Below, piece by piece: positions 21,404 through 29,307 of a stretch of DNA of 64,000 nt. Position 1 is the first letter of the stretch, and every line of letters starts with the position of its first letter. This stretch comes from Neomoorella thermoacetica. Lineage in GTDB: Bacteria; Bacillota; DSM-521; Neomoorellales; Neomoorellaceae. The position numbers were made by a program, and so were the translations under genes. Location of the stretch: NCBI RefSeq assembly GCF_001875325.1, contig NZ_MDDC01000001.1:146696-210695 (forward strand), given 5' to 3'. The notes below the pieces were generated by a model. The model did no database searches. It was not told the DNA's origin and saw nothing but the letters and a program-made list of their open reading frames with translations.

Positions 21404-21793
21404 ATGAGTTATGACCTGCAGGATTTAATTGCCGCGGCGGCGGCCGCCAGGGCCAAAGCCTATGCGCCCTATTCCCGCTTCCGGGTGGGCGCCGCCCTCC
21501 TCACGGCCGGGGGCCGGGTATATACCGGCTGTAATATCGAAAACGCCTCTTACGGCCTGACCGTCTGCGCCGAGCGGGTGGCCATGTTCCAGGCGGTAGC
21601 CGCCGGCGAGCGGGAGTTTACCGCCCTGGCGGTCGCCGGCGGCGACCTGGAGGCCTGCTTCCCCTGCGGTGCCTGCCGCCAGGTCCTGGCCGAGTTTGCT
21701 CCCGACCTGGAGGTTATCACCGGCCGTCCCGGGGGCCCCATCCACCGGCGGCGTTTAAAAGAACTCTTACCGGATACCTTTACCTTGAAATGA
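21404..21793 (+). CDS. cdd: cytidine deaminase
   Basis: A 129-residue tetrameric-type cytidine deaminase. Zinc ligands lie in VCAERVAMF (Cys plus catalytic Glu) and PCGACRQVL (two Cys). Substrate-site residues are in FRVGAALLT and NIENASYGLT. It deaminates cytidine and deoxycytidine to uridine forms in pyrimidine salvage. The gene is followed 12 bases later by era, the conserved cdd-era pair of Firmicutes. Confidence 0.96.
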   Translation: MSYDLQDLIAAAAAARAKAYAPYSRFRVGAALLTAGGRVYTGCNIENASYGLTVCAERVAMFQAVAAGEREFTALAVAGGDLEACFPCGACRQVLAEFAPDLEVITGRPGGPIHRRRLKELLPDTFTLK

Positions 21794-21805
21794 GGTGTTC
21801 GTCCC

Positions 21806-22711
21806 TTGGCTGAGGCTTACCGCTCCGGCTTTGCCGGGCTCATCGGCCGGCCCAACGCCGGTAAATCCACCCTCCTCAACCGGCTGGTGGGTCGCAAAGT
21901 GGCCATTATGTCCGATAAGCCCCAGACGACCCGCAACAAGATACTGGGCGTCCTGACTGCAGCCACGTATCAAATAGTCTTCCTGGATACCCCGGGCATC
22001 CACAAACCCCGGCACCAGCTGGGCGAGTATATGGTCACCGTAGCCAAGAAAACCCTGGCCGAGGTTGACGTCGTCCTTTATGTCGTCGACGCGGCAGAAG
22101 AACCCGGCGCCGGCGAGGAATATATCATCTTCCAGTTAAAGGAAGTTGACGTGCCAGTAATCCTGATCCTCAATAAAATGGACCTGGTAGCGGGGGAGAC
22201 TCTCATCCGGCGGGAGGAATTCTTCCGCGCCCGCCTGGATGTGGCCGCCGTACGCGTCGTATCGGCCCTGGCAGGCACCAACCTGGACACCCTGCCGGAC
22301 TTCATCAGCACCTACCTGCCCCCGGGCCCTCAGTACTACCCGCCGGATATGGTTACCGATCAACCGGAGAAATTCGTCGTGGCAGAACTCATCCGGGAGC
22401 AGGTCCTCCGGGCTACCCGGGAAGAGGTGCCCCACGCAGTGGCCGTAGTGGTGGAGGAAATAGCCAAACGCCCCAACGACTACCTCTACGTTGACGCCGT
22501 AATCTACGTGGAGCGGGATTCCCAGAAGGGGATCATCATCGGCGAGGGCGGTCAGAGGTTGAAGGATATCGGCAGCCAGGCACGCCGGGAAATGGAGGCC
22601 CTTCTGGGCAATAAAATTTTTTTAAATTTGAGGGTCCGCGTGAAGAAGAACTGGCGCCAGCAGGAGCTTACCCTGAAGCAACTGGGTTACGACCGCCGCC
22701 ATATCCAGTAG
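21806..22711 (+). CDS. era: GTPase Era
   Basis: A 301-residue GTPase with G1 GRPNAGKST, G2 region QTTRNKILGV, G3 DTPGIHKPRH and G4 NKMD. The C-terminal KH domain contains IIGEGGQRLKDIGSQARREME. Era binds the 3' end of 16S rRNA and assists 30S assembly. The start is TTG 21806 with GAGGTG upstream, giving the family N-terminus AEAYRSGFAGLIGRPN. It is followed by yqzL and recO as in B. subtilis. Confidence 0.97.
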   Translation: MAEAYRSGFAGLIGRPNAGKSTLLNRLVGRKVAIMSDKPQTTRNKILGVLTAATYQIVFLDTPGIHKPRHQLGEYMVTVAKKTLAEVDVVLYVVDAAEEPGAGEEYIIFQLKEVDVPVILILNKMDLVAGETLIRREEFFRARLDVAAVRVVSALAGTNLDTLPDFISTYLPPGPQYYPPDMVTDQPEKFVVAELIREQVLRATREEVPHAVAVVVEEIAKRPNDYLYVDAVIYVERDSQKGIIIGEGGQRLKDIGSQARREMEALLGNKIFLNLRVRVKKNWRQQELTLKQLGYDRRHIQ

Positions 22712-22788
22712 AACACCAGTATAGGGCTTTGCTTTTAGATCCAGGATAATTAGTACCCGGCAGGAGAAACTCAGAAAGGATGACTCCC

Positions 22789-22944
22789 ATGGAAATTAGT
22801 GATGCCTGGTGGCAATTGTTTACCCTGACGGGAAGTATCGAAGCTTACCTTCTCTACCGTGAAAGCTTGAATGCCGGCGGCTTCCCCCAGGCCTCCGGCC
22901 AACTGGCCGCCGTCAGCGAGCAGCCAGGTATCAGTGACAATTAA
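22789..22944 (+). CDS. yqzL: YqzL family small protein
   Basis: A 51-residue ORF, starting MEISDAWWQLFTLTGSIEAY and continuing LLYRESL, with AGAAAGGA a few bases upstream. The (W)xLFxxTGxIxAYLLYxE pattern is that of the YqzL family, small proteins encoded between era and recO in spore formers. The role is unknown. Position and pattern together make this a real gene despite its size; the last ~20 residues look variable. Confidence 0.8.
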   Translation: MEISDAWWQLFTLTGSIEAYLLYRESLNAGGFPQASGQLAAVSEQPGISDN

Positions 22945-22973
22945 GACTGGATATAGACTGCGGTCTTTGAAAA

Positions 22974-23061
22974 CTTTTGATCCGGGAGGAAGCGGGCGCC
23001 GGCAGAAGCGCGGTTCCTGGGCGGGTGATCCAGGGCTCCTTACCTCCCGGATTTTCAAAAG
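22974..23061. other. structured recO leader
   Basis: The 259-base gap before recO has no convincing gene. It holds a long-range stem: 22974-22989 pairs with 23043-23061 over 16 bp with a three-base bulge. A nested CCTGG/CCAGG hairpin lies in the 53-base loop. No T tract follows on the plus strand, so it is not a simple terminator. It could be an mRNA leader structure or a small RNA. Confidence 0.4.
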
Positions 23062-23203
23062 AAAAACAAAAGTAATGCAACCCCCGCCGCCGAACAAGGC
23101 TGAACACCAGGTTTGCCCGCCGGGAACCACTGGAGCCCGAACCCTGTATTACCAACCTGCGGCTATTACGCTTTATACTATTGGCAAAAAGGTGGAGATA
23201 CCA

Positions 23204-24007
23204 ATGCCGGGACTCTTCCAGGCCGAGGGTATTGTTTTGAAAAGCCGTGACTATCAGGAAACCGACCGGTTGCTGACGGTCCTCACCCGCACCCACGGCA
23301 AGCTGGAAGCCATTGTCAAGGGGGTGCGCAAACCCCGTAGCAGCCTGCGCAACGGTACCCAGCAGCTCTGCCGGTCCCGTTTTTTATTTTATGCCGGCAA
23401 GAGCCTGGCCACTGTCACCCAGTGCGAGGTCCAGGACATCTATGGTCCCCTGCGCCAGGATTTAAAGCGCCTGGCCTATGCTTATTACCTGGTCGAGATC
23501 GCCGACGGCGTGGTTATGCCCGGTCAGGTGAACGAGGCCATGTACCTCCTCCTGCAGCATGGCCTGGAAGCCCTGGGAGAGCTGGAACCGGCCCTGGTGG
23601 CCCGGGCCTTTGAGGCCCGCACCCTGAAGCTCCTGGGCCTGGCCCCGCGCCTGGAGGCCTGTGCCCTTTGCCAGGGTGAGCTAAAAGGTAACGGGCGGGT
23701 GGCCATAGCTCCGGCCTCCGGCGGTGCCCTTTGCCCTGAATGCCGGGGCCACCAGGGACGCGAGTACCTGGTATCCAGGGGGAGTGTAAAAACATGGCAG
23801 CAGCTGAACCGCCTGAACTGGAGCTACTTAAAAAGATTGCAGGTTAACCCCCTGTTGATGGGGGAACTGGGGGAAGTTATACCCGCTTTTTTGGAATACT
23901 ATTTAGACAGGAGACTGCGGTCCCGTGCTTTTATCAATGAAATAGGGGGCGATAATTTTGACGGAGCTGGAAAAAATCGACCAGTTGCGCAAGCGCCTGG
24001 GACTTAG
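23204..24007 (+). CDS. recO: DNA repair protein RecO
   Basis: A 267-residue protein. An N-terminal OB fold (EGIVLKSRDYQETDRLLTVLTRTHGKLEAIVKG region) is followed by a helical domain and a Cys4 zinc site formed by CALC and CPEC. RecO works with RecR to load RecA on SSB-coated DNA. ATG 23204 after GGTGGAG gives the family N-terminus; the longer frame from 22871 is spurious and overlaps the leader. It follows era-yqzL and overlaps the next gene by 50 bases. Confidence 0.94.
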   Translation: MPGLFQAEGIVLKSRDYQETDRLLTVLTRTHGKLEAIVKGVRKPRSSLRNGTQQLCRSRFLFYAGKSLATVTQCEVQDIYGPLRQDLKRLAYAYYLVEIADGVVMPGQVNEAMYLLLQHGLEALGELEPALVARAFEARTLKLLGLAPRLEACALCQGELKGNGRVAIAPASGGALCPECRGHQGREYLVSRGSVKTWQQLNRLNWSYLKRLQVNPLLMGELGEVIPAFLEYYLDRRLRSRAFINEIGGDNFDGAGKNRPVAQAPGT

Positions 24008-24392
24008 TTACCGGGAAGCCAAAGAGGCCCTGGACCGGGCCGGCGGCGACCTGCTGGAAGCCCTGATCCAGTATGAAGAAGGAGTCAAGGAGGAAACCCA
24101 GAGCGCCCTGGGCAACTGGGGCAGCAAATTGATTGAACGGATCCGGAACATCCTGCACCAGGGCAATGTGACCCGGATCAAGGTCAAAAAGGATGGCAAA
24201 ACAGTCGCCGAGATCCCGGCCACTGCCGGTGCCCTGGGCATCCTGGGCGTCCTGGCGAGCAGCGAGCTGGCTGTCCTGGCAGGTTTGAGTACCGTGGCGG
24301 CCCTCTTCAATCGCTACACCCTGGAGGTAGAACGTCCCGACGGCCGGGTGGAAGAACATTCCCTGGCTCCGGATGAGCAAGTTGACAAGTAG
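23958..24392 (+). CDS. DUF4342 protein with N-terminal UBA/TS-N domain
   Basis: A 144-residue protein. Residues 1-45 ([20 protein letters not shown], then [14 protein letters not shown]) form a UBA/TS-N-like three-helix domain. The rest contains [21 protein letters not shown] and a hydrophobic stretch ([25 protein letters not shown]), as in DUF4342. Function is unknown. TTG 23958 follows AGGGGG and lies inside the end of recO. A terminator follows at 24463, so this probably closes the era-recO transcription unit. Confidence 0.8.
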   Translation: MTELEKIDQLRKRLGLSYREAKEALDRAGGDLLEALIQYEEGVKEETQSALGNWGSKLIERIRNILHQGNVTRIKVKKDGKTVAEIPATAGALGILGVLASSELAVLAGLSTVAALFNRYTLEVERPDGRVEEHSLAPDEQVDK

Positions 24393-24462
24393 CGGCTACT
24401 TTGTTAAATTATTGTCATGTGAGGCTGGCCAGGGGCCGGCCGGTATGCTGTTACGGAGAGCA

Positions 24463-24498
24463 GGCTCCCGTCCCTGGCAGGGCGGGAGCCTCATTTTT
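24463..24498 (+). terminator. rho-independent terminator before glyQ
   Basis: GGCTCCCG (24463-24470) pairs with CGGGAGCC (24483-24490), with a smaller CCC/GGG pairing inside, followed by TCATTTTT. It separates the recO unit from glyQS. No T-box sequence was found upstream, so it is read as a plain terminator. Confidence 0.85.
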
Positions 24499-24595
24499 AA
24501 GTAGCTATAAAAAATATGGGCTGGCAGGTGTCTGCAACGAGGGACCTGGTCCAGTCGCAGGCAAACAATACCAGCCCAGGAGAGGAAGAACTCAG

Positions 24596-25555
24596 TTGAA
24601 TTTCCAGGAACTCATAATGACCCTGCAGCGATTCTGGGCAGAACAAAACTGCGTCATCCAGCAGCCCTACGACCTGGAAAAAGGCGCCGGTACCATGAAC
24701 CCGGCCACTTTTTTACGCGTCCTGGGACCGGAGCCCTGGCGGGTAGCCTACGTTGAGCCTTCCCGGCGGCCGACAGACGGCCGCTACGGGGAGAACCCCA
24801 ACCGCCTCCAGCACTACTACCAGTATCAGGTAATCTTAAAACCGTCGCCGGATAACGTCCAGGATCTTTACTTACAAAGCCTGAAAGCCATGGGCATCAA
24901 TCCCCTGGAACACGACATCCGTTTTGTGGAAGATAACTGGGAGTCCCCCACCCTGGGGGCCTGGGGCCTGGGCTGGGAGGTGTGGCTGGACGGTATGGAG
25001 ATAACCCAGTTTACATACTTCCAGCAGTGCGGCGGGTTTGACTGCCATCCCGTTAGCGCCGAAATCACCTACGGCCTGGAGCGCCTGGCCATGTATATCC
25101 AGCAGGTCAACAGCGTCTACGACATTGAGTGGGTGGACGGCATCACCTACGGCGATATCCACCACCAGACGGAAGTCGATTACTCCCACTACAACTTCAC
25201 CTTTGCCGACACCGCCATGCTCTTTAACCTTTTTAATGCCTATGAGGCCGAAGCTATGCGGGTGGTGCAACAGGGACTGGTCCAGCCAGCCTATGATTAC
25301 ACCCTCAAGTGCTCCCATACCTTTAACCTCCTGGACGCCCGCGGGGCCATCAGCGTCACCGAGCGAACGGCCTACATTGGCCGGGTGCGCCACCTGGCCC
25401 GCCTCTGTGCCGCCGCCTACCTGGAACAGCGGCAAAAGCTCGGCTATCCCCTGTTAAAAGATAGGCAGCAACAGCCCGGCCCCCCTGCACCTGCGCCAGC
25501 AGCAGTGATGGGCGGCTGCAACCGCAAGGGCGCCTGCGATGTGAAGGAGGGATAG
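24596..25555 (+). CDS. glyQ: glycyl-tRNA synthetase alpha subunit
   Basis: A 319-residue class II synthetase catalytic subunit. It starts at TTG 24596: (M)[20 protein letters not shown], then [20 protein letters not shown] and [25 protein letters not shown], all alpha-chain signatures. It works with GlyS as an alpha2beta2 enzyme charging tRNA-Gly. GAGGAAG precedes the start. The C-terminal ~30 residues (Pro/Ala-rich, then a Cys-containing tail) extend beyond most homologues. The 97-base leader after the terminator contains a GGCTGG/CCAGCC pairing. It lies three bases before glyS. Confidence 0.97.
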   Translation: MNFQELIMTLQRFWAEQNCVIQQPYDLEKGAGTMNPATFLRVLGPEPWRVAYVEPSRRPTDGRYGENPNRLQHYYQYQVILKPSPDNVQDLYLQSLKAMGINPLEHDIRFVEDNWESPTLGAWGLGWEVWLDGMEITQFTYFQQCGGFDCHPVSAEITYGLERLAMYIQQVNSVYDIEWVDGITYGDIHHQTEVDYSHYNFTFADTAMLFNLFNAYEAEAMRVVQQGLVQPAYDYTLKCSHTFNLLDARGAISVTERTAYIGRVRHLARLCAAAYLEQRQKLGYPLLKDRQQQPGPPAPAPAAVMGGCNRKGACDVKEG

Positions 25556-25557
25556 CC

Positions 25558-27642
25558 ATGGCCCGCGATTTAATCTTTGAAATCGGTACCGAAGAAATTC
25601 CAGCCCGCTTTATGAACCCGGCTCTGGAGCAAATGGCCGCCGCAGCCAGCCAGCTCCTGCAGGAATACCGCCTGCCATGCCAGAAAGTAGCCACTTACGG
25701 TACACCCCGCCGCCTGGCCCTCTATCTAACCGCCCTGGCCGAAGACCAGGAGGATCTGGTCCAGGAAATCAAAGGGCCGCCGGTTAAGGCCGCCTTTACG
25801 GTCGACGGCCAGCCGACGAAGGCCGCCCTGGGTTTCGCCCGCAGCACGGGCGTCGCCGTCGAGGACCTGGTAACCCGGGAGTATAATGGCGGCCAGTACG
25901 TCTTTGCCATCAAGAGGGAACAGGGCCGGCCGGCGGTGGCAGTCCTGCCGGAACTCCTTCTGGCCGTGGTTAGCGCCCTGAGTTTTCCCAAACCCATGCG
26001 CTGGGGCTCTCTTGAGATACGCTTCGCCCGGCCCATCCGCTGGCTCCTCGCCCTCTTTGGTAGTGAGGTCATACCCGTGGAACTGGCCGGCCTGACTGCC
26101 ACTAACCGGACTTACGGCCACCGCTTCCTGGCCCCCGGTCCCCACCAGGTACCAACTGCCAGCGCTTACTTCCAGGTTCTGGAGGAAAACTACGTCCTGG
26201 TGGACCAGCACCGCCGCCGGCAGCTTATCTGGGAGCAGATTACCGCCCTGGCCGTCCGGGCAGGGGGCCGGGTGGAGAAGGACCCGGAACTTTTGGAGGA
26301 GATAACTTACCTCCTCGAATACCCCACGGCCCTGGCCGGCCACTTCGACCCCGAGTACCTGAAGCTGCCCCGGGAAGTAGTCATCACACCCATGCGCGAC
26401 CACCAGCGCTACTTCCCCGTCTGGAACGACCGGGGTGAACTCCTGCCCCGCTTTATTACCGTCCATAACGGCACTGCCGACCACCTGGAGAACATCAGCC
26501 GGGGTAATGAAAGGGTACTGGCAGCCCGGCTGGCCGACGCAGCCTTCTTTTACCAGGAAGACCGGCAAACGCCCCTTGCAGCCAAGGTTCCCAGGCTGGA
26601 AGAGATCGTCTTCCAGGAGAGCCTGGGCACCATGCTGGCCAAAACCAGGCGCCTGCAACGCCTGGCCGTAAGGCTGGTCAATGCCCTGGACCTCCCTGCC
26701 GAAATAGTTCCCCTGGTGGAACGCACGGCTGAACTGGCCAAGGCAGACCTGGTTACAGCCATGGTCTACGAGTTCCCCGAACTCCAGGGCATTATGGGCT
26801 CGTATTATGCTGCCCATGACGGCGAAAAGGCGGAAGTCTGCCAGGGTGTCCGCCAGCACTACTGGCCGCGCTTTACTGGCGACCGGTTACCGGATTCCCT
26901 CACCGGCATGGTCGTTGGCCTGGCTGACCGCCTGGATACCCTGGTTGGTTGCTTCGGGGCCGGTCTCATCCCCACCGGTTCCCAGGATCCTTATGCCCTG
27001 CGGCGCCAGGCTGCGGGCGTGGTTGCGATAGCCGTGGAGTTCAATTTAAAGTTTTCCCTGGCCGCGAGTATTGCCGCCGCCTACGAAGGCTATACTGCCG
27101 GTGGTATTCAGCTGGCCAGGCCCCTGGCTGCCGTCCAGGAGCAACTGGTCCTGTTTTGCCGCCAGCGCCTGGAGCACTTGCTGGAAGAAAAAGGCTACCG
27201 CTACGATGTAATCCAGGCCTGTCTGGCAGCCGGCAGCGATGACCTGGCTGCAGCTTATCATCGCACCAGGGATTTGAGCGCCTTCCGGGAAGAGGAAGGC
27301 TTCGCCGCCCTGCAGACGGCTTTTACCCGCGCCTTTAACCTGGCCCGCCAGGCCAGGGAAAAATACCAACTCCGGCCTGAGGCGCTGCAGGAAAAGGCCG
27401 AGGCAGACCTCTACCGGGCCCTGGCGGAAACCCGGCAGGAGGCTGAACCCCGGCTCCGGGCAGGAGATTACCTGGCCGCCTTAAAAGCCATGGCCGCCCT
27501 CAGGGAGCCCATTGATGCTTTCTTCGATAACGTCCTGGTCATGGCGCCGGAAATAGAGGTCCGCAACAATCGCCTGGCCCTCCTCCAGGCAGTTGTCAAC
27601 CTGGTTTTCCAGATAGCCGACTTCTCTCGCCTGGCACCTTAA
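25558..27642 (+). CDS. glyS: glycyl-tRNA synthetase beta subunit
   Basis: A 694-residue beta chain of the tetrameric glycyl-tRNA synthetase. It has FEIGTEEIPARFMNPALEQM at the N-terminus, RTYGHRFLAPGPH, then the HD-like central region (VVGLADRLDTLVGCFGAGLIPTGSQDPYALRRQAAG) and a C-terminal anticodon-binding DALR-type domain ending FFDNVLVMAPE. It binds tRNA-Gly for the alpha chain. It has the usual length and is co-transcribed with glyQ. The ccpN-ppsR-ppdK unit starts 87 bases later. Confidence 0.97.
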   Translation: MARDLIFEIGTEEIPARFMNPALEQMAAAASQLLQEYRLPCQKVATYGTPRRLALYLTALAEDQEDLVQEIKGPPVKAAFTVDGQPTKAALGFARSTGVAVEDLVTREYNGGQYVFAIKREQGRPAVAVLPELLLAVVSALSFPKPMRWGSLEIRFARPIRWLLALFGSEVIPVELAGLTATNRTYGHRFLAPGPHQVPTASAYFQVLEENYVLVDQHRRRQLIWEQITALAVRAGGRVEKDPELLEEITYLLEYPTALAGHFDPEYLKLPREVVITPMRDHQRYFPVWNDRGELLPRFITVHNGTADHLENISRGNERVLAARLADAAFFYQEDRQTPLAAKVPRLEEIVFQESLGTMLAKTRRLQRLAVRLVNALDLPAEIVPLVERTAELAKADLVTAMVYEFPELQGIMGSYYAAHDGEKAEVCQGVRQHYWPRFTGDRLPDSLTGMVVGLADRLDTLVGCFGAGLIPTGSQDPYALRRQAAGVVAIAVEFNLKFSLAASIAAAYEGYTAGGIQLARPLAAVQEQLVLFCRQRLEHLLEEKGYRYDVIQACLAAGSDDLAAAYHRTRDLSAFREEEGFAALQTAFTRAFNLARQAREKYQLRPEALQEKAEADLYRALAETRQEAEPRLRAGDYLAALKAMAALREPIDAFFDNVLVMAPEIEVRNNRLALLQAVVNLVFQIADFSRLAP

Positions 27643-27677
27643 AAATTTGGTTTGCCAGGAAGGAAAAGGGCAGGCCA

Positions 27678-27702
27678 TGTGGTATACATTACAAAAGTAT
27701 AC
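27678..27702. promoter_or_regulatory. candidate CcpN operator
   Basis: TGTGGTATACA (27678-27688) matches the B. subtilis CcpN box TRTGHYATAYW at 10 of 11 positions. GTATAC recurs at 27697-27702, making an inverted pair with 15-bp centre spacing. It lies about 30 bases before ccpN itself, which suggests autoregulation of ccpN-ppsR-ppdK. Confidence 0.55.
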
Positions 27703-27729
27703 AGCCGGGACGGAGGGGAGGGGTAAGGG

Positions 27730-28365
27730 ATGCAGCTTTCCCCGCGGCAGGAACAGATAATAGCTATCGTTAAGCGTTCGGGGCCCATCACCAGCCAGCA
27801 GATTGCTGCAGAGCTCAATCTTACCCGGGCCACCCTGCGTCCCGATCTGGCAATCCTGACCATGGCCGGCATCCTGGAAGCCCGCCCCCGCGTAGGCTAC
27901 TTTTTGAGCAGCAAGCCCTCCCAGGCCCTGGTTGCCGAAGAGATTAAAAAGATCAGGGTGGGCGATATCAAGGGCCTGCCCCGGGTCATCCGGGCCGGGG
28001 CTTCGGTTTATGAGGCCATTGTCTCCATGTTCCTGGAGGACGTAGGTACCTTGACGGTTGTGGACGACGAGGGTCACCTGGAGGGGGTCGTTTCCCGTAA
28101 GGACCTGCTGAAAGCAGCCATCGGCGGCGGCGATCTCCAGAAGATGCCGGTTTCGGTAATTATGACGCGGATGCCCAATATTATTTGCACCACCCCTGAT
28201 GAACCGGTACTGGCAGCGGCCCGTAAGATTATCGAGCACGAGGTGGATGCCTTGCCGGTGGTGCGTCCCGTTGATGAGCACAGGAAAAAATTAGAGATAA
28301 TAGGACGTATTACCAAGACGACTATTACCAATCTTTTCGTGGAATTGGGAGAAGGTAGAACCTAG
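27730..28365 (+). CDS. ccpN: CcpN/YqzB-type repressor, HTH plus two CBS domains
   Basis: A 211-residue regulator. The N-terminal helix-turn-helix (about 1-60, SPRQEQIIAIVKRSGPITSQ, then QIAAELNLTRATLR) is followed by two CBS domains (about 75-205, with LTVVDDEGHLEGVVSRKDLLKA and DALPVV). CcpN represses gluconeogenic genes in B. subtilis, and its CBS domains sense adenine nucleotides. It is followed by ppsR as in B. subtilis, and here also by ppdK, which fits control of the pyruvate-PEP step. A matching operator lies just upstream. Confidence 0.88.
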   Translation: MQLSPRQEQIIAIVKRSGPITSQQIAAELNLTRATLRPDLAILTMAGILEARPRVGYFLSSKPSQALVAEEIKKIRVGDIKGLPRVIRAGASVYEAIVSMFLEDVGTLTVVDDEGHLEGVVSRKDLLKAAIGGGDLQKMPVSVIMTRMPNIICTTPDEPVLAAARKIIEHEVDALPVVRPVDEHRKKLEIIGRITKTTITNLFVELGEGRT

Positions 28366-28494
28366 CAAGGACCTTCATGCCGGCGCTTCTCTAACGCCTT
28401 CGGCCATAAAAACGTCTGCTTGCTGGGTAAGAGGGCTGAAGTCCGATGCTGCGGGGCTTCCGGCCTCCGACATCCAAGTAAAGGAGGGGTTACC

Positions 28495-29307
28495 ATCGGC
28501 GTTATTTACGTGATCTCAGACTCCCTGGGGGAGACGGCCGAGTATGTCGCCCGGGCGGCGGCCAGCCAGTTCGACGGCGGCGGGCTGGACATCCGCCGGG
28601 TGCCCTATGTTACCGACCTTGACCACCTGGAGGAGGTAGTCAACGAAGCCGCCCAGGAACAAGGGATCATCGCCTTCACCCTGGTACTGCCGGACTTAAA
28701 AAAGAAACTCCTGGAGCTGGCGGCAGCCCGGGGCCTGGAGGCGGTAGATCTGCTGGGCCCCCTGATGGACGCCATTACCCGGGTTACGGGCGGCCAGCCC
28801 CGGCTGGAGCCGGGCCTGATTCGCCGTACCGACGAAGATTACTTCCGCAAAATGGAGGCCATTGATTTTGCCGTTAAATACGATAACGGCAAAGATATCC
28901 GGGGCCTGAGCCACGCTGATCTGGTCCTCATTGGAGTGTCCCGCACTTCCAAAACGCCGGTGTGTATGTACCTGGCCCATAAGCGCTTGCGGGCCGCAAA
29001 TCTCGCCCTGGTGCCGGAAGTACCCCTGCCGGGAGAATTGCTCAACCTGCCGCCGGAAAAGATAATAGGGCTGACCATTGACGCCGGGCTCCTTTACCAG
29101 ATTCGCCAGGAACGCCTGAAGACCCTGGGACTGCCGGGACCGGCCGGCTACGCCACCAGGGAGCGTATCGAAGAGGAACTGGCCTACGCCCGCAAGGTCA
29201 TGGATCAGCTCGGCTGCCCGGTAATCGATGTTACCAATAAGGCCGTTGAAGAAACGGCCGGTAAAATACTCCAAATCTATTATCGGAGGGAAAGAAATGG
29301 CAAGTAA
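28495..29307 (+). CDS. ppsR: PPDK regulatory kinase/pyrophosphorylase
   Basis: A protein of about 270 residues of the DUF299/YqfL family. It has the N-terminal signature [21 protein letters not shown] and the P-loop GVSRTSKTP. It inactivates pyruvate phosphate dikinase by ADP-dependent phosphorylation and reactivates it by phosphorolysis; its target ppdK overlaps its 3' end. The start is unclear: AAAGGAGGGG at 28480-28489 is ideal, but the in-frame codon at proper distance is ATC (28495). The nearest standard starts are TTG 28420 upstream, or GTG inside the conserved N-terminus. Confidence 0.92.
   Translation: MGVIYVISDSLGETAEYVARAAASQFDGGGLDIRRVPYVTDLDHLEEVVNEAAQEQGIIAFTLVLPDLKKKLLELAAARGLEAVDLLGPLMDAITRVTGGQPRLEPGLIRRTDEDYFRKMEAIDFAVKYDNGKDIRGLSHADLVLIGVSRTSKTPVCMYLAHKRLRAANLALVPEVPLPGELLNLPPEKIIGLTIDAGLLYQIRQERLKTLGLPGPAGYATRERIEEELAYARKVMDQLGCPVIDVTNKAVEETAGKILQIYYRRERNGK

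Noticed and set aside
24393..24595. T-box or glycine riboswitch before glyQ
   Set aside because: The conserved T-box sequence and the glycine aptamer core are not visible; the terminator fits the end of the preceding unit.
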